Source of the DNA: Alphaproteobacteria bacterium | GTDB lineage: Bacteria > Pseudomonadota > Alphaproteobacteria > DAOWDM01 | Reading direction: 5' to 3' | DNA: 8,811 nucleotides | Assembly (NCBI GenBank): GCA_030639035.1 | Contig: DAOWDM010000133.1 | Location: 1-8,811, forward strand | Shown here: one piece after another, positions 1 to 5,971 of the stretch | How positions within the stretch are numbered: the stretch's first letter is position 1 | How the letters are laid out: the number at the start of each line of letters is the position of its first letter | Notes under the pieces: model-generated | The model's input: only the letters and a program-made list of their open reading frames with translations | The model's database searches: none | Told to the model about the DNA's origin: nothing | Made by a program: the position numbers and the translations under genes

Positions 1-2
1 GT

Positions 3-101
3 AAAGATGAAATTACAGATGGTGGTTATCAAGATAAGATTCTCGAAAACGCTCCGAAAAGCGATGAAGAATTTTATATAGTTCCAAAGGTAGTAGAATG
101 A
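3..101 (+). CDS. gatC: Aspartyl/glutamyl-tRNA amidotransferase subunit C, C-terminal part
   Basis: This is the last 32 codons and stop of a gene that begins before the window. The visible protein contains ITDGGYQDKILENAP and ends FYIVPKVVE, which is the characteristic tail of GatC in Alphaproteobacteria. GatC is the small subunit that clamps GatA and GatB together in the GatCAB complex, which converts Glu-tRNA(Gln) to Gln-tRNA(Gln) and Asp-tRNA(Asn) to Asn-tRNA(Asn) in the cytoplasm. Its TGA stop overlaps the gatA start in an ATGA (98-101), so gatC and gatA are translationally coupled. The call rests on the tail motif and on the position directly before gatA. Confidence 0.93.
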   Translation, partial: KDEITDGGYQDKILENAPKSDEEFYIVPKVVE

Positions 102-1579
102 GCAATAAATTAACAGATATTACAATTTCAAAAGCTAGAGATGGGCTTGAAAAAGGTGAATTTTCTGCAGTTGAGCTAACAAAAGCTCACATTGAAGCTA
201 TGGAAAAAACTAAGTATATGAATGCGTTTATCACAGAAACACCTGAGCTTGCACTAAAACAAGCTGAAAAAAGCGATAAACGAATCAAAGAAGGCAAAGC
301 AGGTGCTATGGAAGGTATTCCAATAGGCATGAAAGACCTGTTCTGCACAAAAGGAGTGCTTACTACAGCAGCTTCTCATATTCTTGATGGTTTTAAGCCT
401 AGTTATGAATCTACAGTTTCTGCAAACTTGTTGGAATCTGGAGCAGTAATGCTTGGCAAAACAAATCTTGATGAGTTCGCTATGGGCTCAACAAACCATA
501 CAAGCTATTACGGCTCTGTTGAAAGCCCTTGGAAAAAGAATAATTCTGATGAAAAAATAGTTCCAGGTGGTTCTTCTGGAGGTTCAGCTGCCGCCGTTTC
601 TGCAGGCGTTTGCATGGCTGCAACAGGAACAGACACAGGCGGTTCGATTCGCCAGCCTGCATCGTTTACAGGTCTTGTAGGGCTGAAACCTACATACGGA
701 CGTTGCTCTCGTTGGGGAATTGTTTCTTTTGCTTCTTCTCTAGACCAAGCAGGACCTATGACTCGTTCAGTACGTGATGCAGCAATTATGCTTGGAGCAA
801 TGGCAGGATTTGACGAGAAAGACTCAACTTCCGCTTCTATTCCTGTTCCTGATTTTGAAGCAGCTCTTAAAAAAGATGTCCGAGGACTTAAAGTCGGTAT
901 TCCGAAAGAATACATGGCAGATGGGCTTAATACTGAAATATCCGCTCTTTGGAGCAAAGGGGCAGAATGGTTAAAAGACGCAGGAGCAGAAATAGTTAAT
1001 ATAAGCCTTCCTCATACAAAATATGGCGTTCCTGTTTACTATATTATTGCTCCAGCAGAGGCTTCTTCAAACCTTGCCCGTTATGACGGTGTTCGTTATG
1101 GCTTGAGAGAGGAGGGGGCTTCTCTTGATGAAATGTACGCAAACACTCGTGCGGCAGGTTTCGGAGCAGAGGTAAGAAGACGTATTTTGATAGGAACTTA
1201 CGCTCTGTCAGCAGGTTATTATGATGCTTACTATATAAAGGCTCAAAAAGTAAGAAAGCTAATAGCCGAAGATTTCCGCAAAGCATATGAAAATGTAGAT
1301 GTTATCTTAACTCCAACAGCTCCAACTCCAGCTTTTGCTTTTGAAGATAAAAGTATAAATGATCCTGTTACACTGTATTTAAATGACATTTTTACAATTC
1401 CAACTTCTCTTGCAGGGCTTCCAGCTTTGTCAGTTCCTGCGGGGTTTTCTTCTGATGGATTACCGCTTGGATTGCAGATTATAGGAAAGCATTTTGATGA
1501 GGAAACAATTTTGCGAGTAGGTCATACTATGGAAAATGCGGCTGAATTTACTGCAAAACCTGTTGGAGGTGTAAGATGA
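98..1579 (+). CDS. gatA: Glutamyl-tRNA(Gln)/aspartyl-tRNA(Asn) amidotransferase subunit A
   Basis: GatA (493 aa) is the glutaminase subunit of GatCAB. It releases ammonia from glutamine, and the ammonia is passed to GatB to amidate mischarged tRNA. The amidase-signature catalytic triad is visible: Lys79 in GIPIGMKDLF, the cis-Ser at residue 159 in PGGSSGGSAAAV, and the nucleophile Ser183 in GTDTGGSIRQPAS. The 24-residue spacing of the two serines matches known amidase-signature enzymes. Length is normal and the reading frame is intact. The start at 98 is supported by the ATGA overlap with gatC and by the typical N-terminus (LTDITISKARDGL). The stop overlaps the gatB start in another ATGA (1576-1579), so all three subunits are probably made from one message in matched amounts. 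No internal promoter was seen. Confidence 0.97.
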   Translation: MSNKLTDITISKARDGLEKGEFSAVELTKAHIEAMEKTKYMNAFITETPELALKQAEKSDKRIKEGKAGAMEGIPIGMKDLFCTKGVLTTAASHILDGFKPSYESTVSANLLESGAVMLGKTNLDEFAMGSTNHTSYYGSVESPWKKNNSDEKIVPGGSSGGSAAAVSAGVCMAATGTDTGGSIRQPASFTGLVGLKPTYGRCSRWGIVSFASSLDQAGPMTRSVRDAAIMLGAMAGFDEKDSTSASIPVPDFEAALKKDVRGLKVGIPKEYMADGLNTEISALWSKGAEWLKDAGAEIVNISLPHTKYGVPVYYIIAPAEASSNLARYDGVRYGLREEGASLDEMYANTRAAGFGAEVRRRILIGTYALSAGYYDAYYIKAQKVRKLIAEDFRKAYENVDVILTPTAPTPAFAFEDKSINDPVTLYLNDIFTIPTSLAGLPALSVPAGFSSDGLPLGLQIIGKHFDEETILRVGHTMENAAEFTAKPVGGVR

Positions 1580-3030
1580 CTTATATAATCAAAGGAGACA
1601 CTGGGGACTGGGAAGTCGTTATAGGACTCGAAATCCATTGTCAGATTGTTTCAAAATCTAAGCTGTTCAGTGGCTCTTCTACAACATTTGGAGCAGAACC
1701 TAATACACAAGTTTCATTCGTTGACGCTGCAATGCCAGGTATGCTCCCTGTTGTAAACAAGGAATGTGTAAGGCAAGCAGTCCGTACAGGTCTTGGATTA
1801 AAAGCTAAAATCAACAAACGTTCGGTTTTTGCTCGTAAAAACTATTTTTATGCAGATTTACCTCAAGGATATCAGATAAGCCAAGCTGATTTACCTATTG
1901 TCGGAGAAGGTACAGTAATTCTGGATTTGCTAAACGGTGAAACCAAAGAAGTAGGCATTGAACGCTTGCATATTGAACAAGATGCAGGAAAATCCTTGCA
2001 TGACCAGTATCCGTCAAAAACATGTATTGACCTTAACCGTTCTGGCGTTGCTTTGATGGAAATAGTATCAAAACCTGATATGCGTTCTCCTGAAGAAGTC
2101 GGGATTTATCTTAGAAAAATCCGCTCTATAGTTCGTTATCTTGGCACATGCGATGGCAATATGGACGAAGGAAGCATGCGTTGCGATGTAAATGTTTCTG
2201 TTCGCCATCTAGGAGAAGAGTTAAGAACTCGCACTGAAGTTAAAAACGTAAACTCTGTACGATTCGCTATGCAAGCTATTGAATACGAAGCCCAAAGGCA
2301 AGTCGCAGTGTATGAATCAAATGGAGAAGTCGTACAGGAAACTCGTCAGTTTGATGCTTCCAAAGGTGAAACTCGTTCTATGCGTTCTAAAGAAGAGGCT
2401 CACGATTACAGATATTTCCCAGACCCAGATTTGCTTCCTCTTGTTTTGGAAGATGGGCTTATTGAAGAGCTGAAAGCTGAACTCCCAGAACTTCCAGACG
2501 AGAAAAAAGACCGATTTATGCAGGAATACGGACTGAAAAAATACGATGCCTGTGTTTTAGTAGTTAGCAAAAAAAATGCTGATTTTTTCGAGAACGTAGC
2601 CAAAGGAAGAGACGCTAAAAAAGCCGCAAACTGGGTAATGGGCGATTTATTCGGAGTCCTTAATAAAGCAGGAAAAACTATTTCAGAAAGCCCCGTTTCT
2701 GCGGAAAATCTTGGAAAGCTTATAGATCTTATTTCCGACAATACTATTTCAGGACGTATTGCAAAAGAAGTATTTGAAATCATGGTTGAAACTGGCAAAG
2801 CTCCTGATGTAATAGTCGAAGAAAAAGGCTTGAAACAGGTAACCGATACAGGTGCTATAGAAGCTGCTATTGATGAGGTAATGACATCAAACCCTGATAA
2901 AGTTGAGCAATACAGGGGCGGAAAGGATAAGCTTATCGGCTGGTTTGTAGGTCAGGTGATGAAGGCAACAAAAGGCAAGGCTAACCCTGCTATGTTGAAC
3001 GAGATTTTAAAGAAAAAACTGAGCGAATAA
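1576..3030 (+). CDS. gatB: Glutamyl-tRNA(Gln)/aspartyl-tRNA(Asn) amidotransferase subunit B
   Basis: GatB (484 aa) is the tRNA-binding kinase and transamidase subunit. It phosphorylates the misattached Glu or Asp with ATP and then amidates it with ammonia from GatA. The N-terminal cradle domain carries VVIGLEIHCQ (about 14-23), NYFYADLPQGYQISQ (89-103), GNMDEGSMRCDVNVS (194-208) and HDYRYFPDPDL (276-286). The C-terminal helical GatB/YqeY tRNA-binding domain ends with GWFVGQVMKATKGKANP, typical of the family. The segment NTQVSFVDAAMPGMLPVVN replaces the form with zinc-binding cysteines found in many other GatB proteins. I recall this as normal in Alphaproteobacteria and not as a defect. The start overlaps the gatA stop by 4 bases. 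No convincing terminator follows the TAA. Confidence 0.97.
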   Translation: MTYIIKGDTGDWEVVIGLEIHCQIVSKSKLFSGSSTTFGAEPNTQVSFVDAAMPGMLPVVNKECVRQAVRTGLGLKAKINKRSVFARKNYFYADLPQGYQISQADLPIVGEGTVILDLLNGETKEVGIERLHIEQDAGKSLHDQYPSKTCIDLNRSGVALMEIVSKPDMRSPEEVGIYLRKIRSIVRYLGTCDGNMDEGSMRCDVNVSVRHLGEELRTRTEVKNVNSVRFAMQAIEYEAQRQVAVYESNGEVVQETRQFDASKGETRSMRSKEEAHDYRYFPDPDLLPLVLEDGLIEELKAELPELPDEKKDRFMQEYGLKKYDACVLVVSKKNADFFENVAKGRDAKKAANWVMGDLFGVLNKAGKTISESPVSAENLGKLIDLISDNTISGRIAKEVFEIMVETGKAPDVIVEEKGLKQVTDTGAIEAAIDEVMTSNPDKVEQYRGGKDKLIGWFVGQVMKATKGKANPAMLNEILKKKLSE

Positions 3031-3071
3031 TAATATCGTTATGCAGGCTTTTCTTCAAAACTTGAAAAAAA

Positions 3072-3100
3072 TTGACAAAAACAATGGTTTGTTGTAAAGT
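3072..3100 (+). promoter_or_regulatory. Predicted sigma70 promoter of the small-gene pair
   Basis: A perfect -35 TTGACA (3072-3077) is followed after 17 bases by TAAAGT (3095-3100), a 4-of-6 match to the -10 consensus. It lies in the 121-base gap after gatB, and the expected transcript start near 3107 precedes the 103-codon gene. It gives the small-gene pair its own promoter, separate from gatCAB. Confidence 0.6.
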
Positions 3101-3151
3101 CTTAAGTGTTTAATGGATTCCTTATTATGAAAGAGAAGGATTTTAAGGCAA

Positions 3152-3463
3152 ATGTCCAAGCAAGAAAGAGTGATTGAATCAGAAGAATCTTATGACATTT
3201 TGCAAAATGTGCATGGGGCTATGATGTTTTCATTAAAGGCTCGTGATGGTGAACCTGAAAACCCAAAAATTCTATATGATGGCGGTGAAGATGCTTTGTT
3301 TTACCGTACAAATGGTTTTTCGGTAAAACTTGATTATGTACACCCTGATGCTCGTGAATCTCTAAATAAGGTGGATATGGTTCTTGTTGTTGAGTTCAAC
3401 GGAAATAATATTGAGCGTGAATATGATGTTCCAGTAAGACATGTGAAAAGGTTGCCGTTATGA
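3152..3463 (+). CDS. Small acidic protein of unknown function
   Basis: I do not recognise this 103-residue protein. It is acidic (8 Asp and 11 Glu against 13 Lys/Arg). It has no signal peptide or membrane segment, and the alternating hydrophobic pattern in the second half (for example VDMVLVVEFNG and REYDVPVRHVKRLPL) suggests beta strands, so a compact cytoplasmic protein is likely. The gene is probably real: it has a good promoter upstream, a purine-rich AGAAGGA at 3134-3140 plus a closer AAGG at 3145-3148 before the ATG, and its TGA overlaps the start of the next gene in an ATGA (3460-3463). That coupling implies that the two products act together or are needed in a fixed ratio. It could be an antitoxin, immunity or chaperone-like partner of the basic downstream protein, but that is inference only. 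Confidence 0.7.
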   Translation: MSKQERVIESEESYDILQNVHGAMMFSLKARDGEPENPKILYDGGEDALFYRTNGFSVKLDYVHPDARESLNKVDMVLVVEFNGNNIEREYDVPVRHVKRLPL

Positions 3464-3735
3464 GTAAAATTAAAGACTTTGCTAAAAAAAGTAAAAGTGT
3501 GCCTGTTAAAGTTTATAATAACGGCAGACAGTCTTGGAGTAGAGATGATAAAGAACTAGCACATTCAACAGTAAAAAATAAACTTCAAACAGCCATTAAG
3601 CATGTTGGAAAATGGGCTCGTCCTGTAGCAAGTACAGCTGGAGCAGTGATAGCAGGTGCAGCAGGGAATGTTCCTGTAGCTCTTTCTCTTGCTGGAGATG
3701 CAATTTCCCGTGTTGCAAAAAATTGTGGAAGATAA
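3460..3735 (+). CDS. Small basic protein with Gly/Ala-rich hydrophobic segment, unknown function
   Basis: I do not recognise this 91-residue protein. It is strongly basic (12 Lys and 5 Arg against 4 Asp and 1 Glu). The first 54 residues are hydrophilic. Residues about 55-86 form a Gly/Ala/Val-rich hydrophobic stretch containing STAGAVIAGAAGNVPVALSL, with small residues spaced as in glycine-zipper or membrane-active peptides. There is no N-terminal signal peptide. A cationic head with a Gly/Ala-rich helix fits a membrane-active toxin, a bacteriocin-like peptide or a small phage-type structural or holin-like protein, and nothing in the sequence decides between these. It overlaps the upstream acidic gene by 4 bases (ATGA at 3460) and so is translationally coupled to it. 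No clear terminator lies between its stop and the tRNA promoter. Confidence 0.65.
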   Translation: MSKIKDFAKKSKSVPVKVYNNGRQSWSRDDKELAHSTVKNKLQTAIKHVGKWARPVASTAGAVIAGAAGNVPVALSLAGDAISRVAKNCGR

Positions 3736-3748
3736 TTTATTACATTTG

Positions 3749-3777
3749 TTGACCTTTTAAGTTCCTTAGGTTAAAAC
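3749..3777 (+). promoter_or_regulatory. Predicted promoter of tRNA-Ser
   Basis: TTGACC (3749-3754) and TAAAAC (3772-3777) are 17 bases apart, placing a transcript start near 3784, just before the mature tRNA 5' end at 3792. It matches 5 of 6 bases at -35 and 4 of 6 at -10. Confidence 0.5.
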
Positions 3778-3791
3778 ATTCAAATGCTTGC

Positions 3792-3878
3792 GGAGAGATG
3801 GCAGAGTGGTAATGCAGCGGATTGCTAATCCGTGAACCCGATTGGGTTCCCAGGGTTCGAGTCCCTGTCTCTCCGCCA
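3792..3878 (+). tRNA. tRNA-Ser (anticodon GCT)
   Basis: This tRNA decodes AGC and AGU serine codons. The acceptor stem GGAGAGA (3792-3798) pairs with TCTCTCC (3868-3874), followed by discriminator G3875 and an encoded CCA (3876-3878). The anticodon stem is CGGA/TCCG (3818-3821 and 3829-3832) around the loop TTGCTAA, giving anticodon GCT at 3824-3826. The long variable arm GAACCC-GATT-GGGTTC is the class II feature expected of tRNA-Ser. The T arm is CAGGG-TTCGAGT-CCCTG. All arms pair, so the gene appears intact even though an integrase lies immediately downstream. Its 3' end is the likely attachment site used by that integrase. Confidence 0.96.
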
Positions 3879-3942
3879 CTACCCACTCAACCCATTGATT
3901 TCATTGTATATTTCGTTTTTCAAAAGCACAGATATTTAGAAC

Positions 3943-3965
3943 TGCTAAAGTCTGGTGCTAAAGTC
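3943..3965 (+). repeat. 10-bp direct repeat directly before the integrase start
   Basis: TGCTAAAGTC occurs perfectly at 3943-3952 and again at 3956-3965, separated by TGG, so the period is 13. The second copy ends at the base before the integrase ATG. No normal Shine-Dalgarno sequence is present in the same space. The pair could be a binding site for the integrase or a small regulator that controls its translation or transcription, or a chance duplication. Confidence 0.55.
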
Positions 3966-5720
3966 ATGTCGAATCACGTGCGTTTACATCGCAGAAAATC
4001 AGGTCGCTACTACTGCCTAGTCTGGATTCCAAAGAATCTTCAACAATATTTTGAAAAAAAACAGATATGGCAGTCTCTTGGAACTTCTGATTACAGCAAA
4101 GCTGTCCCACTAATAAAAATAGAATCTTTGAAGTGGGATATAAAATTTAGTTCAATTTTCACAAAAAATAGTCATAATAAAAGTATGGATAAATTATCTG
4201 ACAGCACGGCTGAAGCTTTTGCCATTCAATGGCTACATGAAGAAATTGAATATGACACACGTCTTAGACATTGTGGTGTTAAAAACGGCTCTATTGCAGG
4301 TTTTATCAAGCAACATGGCATTGAAGGGTTAGAAAAAGCTCTATCAGAAAAGAGAAACATGTTTGCAAATAATGACTTTTCTGAAGTTGTAGATACAGTT
4401 GATGACTTTATTAACCGCATGAAAATCTCGCCTAATCCAAGAAACAGCATGTACAATCTAAACAAGTTAGAGCATGCCTTTATGCGAGCTTATGTGCAGT
4501 TCCACGAGTTTATGCTTGAACGTGTAAAAGGAAATTGGCCGAGAACTCCTTCTGTTCTTTTAAGAAACATTGCTCCAGATATTCAAAAGCCTGATGTAGT
4601 AAGAATCTCTAGCTCAACTCATGTTCCAGCAGAAGAAAAACATGAAGGAATTACTATTGCAGAGCTTATTGAAAAATATAAAAAATGCCCATCACGTCAG
4701 GATTTATCTGCTAGTTCAGAGAAAAGTTTTAAAGCAAGCCACCGTGTTCTAAAAGAATTTTTCGGTGCTGAAACTCCGATTACATCAATTGACAAAGGCA
4801 AGTGCCGTGATTTCTTGCAATTGCTTATACAAATGCCTGTAAATGCAAAAATTCGTTTTCCAAAAAGCACTGTGTTTGAAGCTGTAGCAAAAGGCAGGGA
4901 ACAAGCTATCCTGCCAATATCAATAAAAACGGTCAAATGTTATTATGCAGATTTTTCGTCAATGCTTAATTGGGCTGTAAATAATGACTTTCTTGAGAAA
5001 AATCCTGCAAAAGGCGTGCAAATTCCAGCTGTAAAACAGGTTAAGGCAAAAGCTAGACGCATGCCTTTTACAACAGAGCAAATTAACAAGATATTTCATG
5101 CTCCGCTTTATACAGGCTGTGTTGATGATCAAAACCGCTACAACGTGTCAGGAGACAAAATCATCAAGCGTGGCAGATATTGGATACCTTTGATTTCGTT
5201 ATTCTCTGGAGCACGTTTGAACGAGCTTTGTCAGCTTTATGTTAGCGATATTCAGATTATAAACGGAATCGATGTTTTTGCCCTTAATGATGAAGAAGAT
5301 AAAGCATTAAAGGCTGATGCTAGCCACAGAATTATTCCAATCCACCCGAAGTTAAAAGAAGCTGGTTTTATGGAGTATGTTGCTTCTATAAAAGAACGAG
5401 GCGAAAAACATCTTTTCCCAGAACTTCCTCGTGATAAATACGGCAACTATTCAAGCATCTATTCAAAATGGTTCGGGCGTTTCTTACGAAGTGTTGAAGC
5501 CAAAACAGAAAAAACCTCATTCCACTCCTTCCGCCACAATTTCCGAGACGCTATGAGAGAAGCCGAAATCAACAGAGAAGTAGTCCTATCCCTAGGAGGT
5601 TGGGAAGGCGGAGGAGGAACTGACGCAATCTACGGCTCAGGCGTAAGCATAAAAAAACTCAATGAAGCTATCTGTAAGATTGAATATGAGGGGGTTAGTT
5701 TGGAGCATTTAGTTGTTTGA
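3966..5720 (+). CDS. Tyrosine recombinase (phage-type integrase) with DUF6538-like N-terminus
   Basis: This 584-residue site-specific recombinase is predicted to integrate or excise an element at the adjacent tRNA-Ser. The N-terminus (HVRLHRRKSGRYYCLVWIP, followed by WQSLGTSDYSKA) resembles the DUF6538 domain of long proteobacterial integrases. A SAM-like core-binding domain covers about residues 225-350 (ITIAELIEKYKK to WAVNNDFLEKNPAKG). The catalytic domain shows Arg417 (SGARLNEL), a candidate Lys449 before SHRIIPIHP, the H-x-x-R pair His520/Arg523 (FHSFRHNF), Trp546 in place of the second His (LGGWEG), and the nucleophile Tyr556 (AIYGSG). All key residues are present, so it is probably active. 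I chose ATG 3966 because it begins at the conserved N-terminal domain, while the longer open frame reaches back into the tRNA. No strong ribosome binding site or promoter was found before it. Confidence 0.9.
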   Translation: MSNHVRLHRRKSGRYYCLVWIPKNLQQYFEKKQIWQSLGTSDYSKAVPLIKIESLKWDIKFSSIFTKNSHNKSMDKLSDSTAEAFAIQWLHEEIEYDTRLRHCGVKNGSIAGFIKQHGIEGLEKALSEKRNMFANNDFSEVVDTVDDFINRMKISPNPRNSMYNLNKLEHAFMRAYVQFHEFMLERVKGNWPRTPSVLLRNIAPDIQKPDVVRISSSTHVPAEEKHEGITIAELIEKYKKCPSRQDLSASSEKSFKASHRVLKEFFGAETPITSIDKGKCRDFLQLLIQMPVNAKIRFPKSTVFEAVAKGREQAILPISIKTVKCYYADFSSMLNWAVNNDFLEKNPAKGVQIPAVKQVKAKARRMPFTTEQINKIFHAPLYTGCVDDQNRYNVSGDKIIKRGRYWIPLISLFSGARLNELCQLYVSDIQIINGIDVFALNDEEDKALKADASHRIIPIHPKLKEAGFMEYVASIKERGEKHLFPELPRDKYGNYSSIYSKWFGRFLRSVEAKTEKTSFHSFRHNFRDAMREAEINREVVLSLGGWEGGGGTDAIYGSGVSIKKLNEAICKIEYEGVSLEHLVV

Positions 5721-5731
5721 TACGAATTTCT

Positions 5732-5757
5732 GAATTAGGTATACTGTCCCTAGAATT
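5732..5757 (+). repeat. Degenerate copy A of the TATACTGTCCC...GAATT repeat
   Basis: This is an outlying copy of the repeat that bounds the cassette, in the same orientation as the left inverted repeat. The two share GTATACTGTCCC exactly (5739-5750 here, 5834-5845 in the left repeat), and AATTAGGT before it matches the reverse complement of the copy at 8096-8123. It lies 11 bases after the integrase stop codon. Confidence 0.7.
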
Positions 5758-5825
5758 ACTGCTCTGGACACGCATTTGCAAAAAGACATTTTTGGTGAAA
5801 AAAATATGGTGATCTCTTGGAATTC

Positions 5826-5854
5826 ATAATTATGTATACTGTCCCCCGAATTCC
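5826..5854 (+). repeat. Left 29-bp inverted repeat of the cassette
   Basis: These 29 bases are a perfect reverse complement of 8151-8179. They contain GTATACTGTCCCCCGAATTC. The unit is also bracketed by GGAATTC (5819-5825) and GAATTCC (5848-5854), so it could fold into a loose hairpin of the REP type. The G/C-rich core stands out in otherwise AT-rich intergenic DNA. No target-site duplication is apparent outside the two repeats. Confidence 0.88.
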
Positions 5855-5901
5855 AAAATAGAGAGCTTGTGTCTAAAAGGTAGCGGACTAGAGCAAATAG
5901 G

Positions 5902-5930
5902 TTGACAAAGAAGTGTAATAATATTAATAC
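5902..5930 (+). promoter_or_regulatory. Predicted promoter of the 678-residue protein gene
   Basis: A perfect TTGACA (5902-5907) is followed after 17 bases by TAATAC (5925-5930) in a very AT-rich stretch; the -10 match is only moderate. It lies inside the left inverted repeat, so the gene carries its own promoter within the cassette. Confidence 0.5.
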
Positions 5931-5971
5931 TAGAACTAAGATAATTTTATAAAAAAAAGGAAATTCATACG

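Noticed and set aside
2406..2798. 130-codon minus-strand frame inside gatB
   Set aside because: Ser-rich antisense shadow of a conserved gene with no start signals.
3046..3072. Possible terminator after gatB (TTCAA-AAC-TTGAA followed by A-rich DNA)
   Set aside because: The stem is only five A/T-rich pairs and no T run follows, so it is not convincing.
3822..3965. N-terminal extension of the integrase reading frame from an ATG-like start inside the tRNA
   Set aside because: It would translate the tRNA and the attachment region, the extension looks like no domain, and the recognisable integrase N-terminus begins at ATG 3966.
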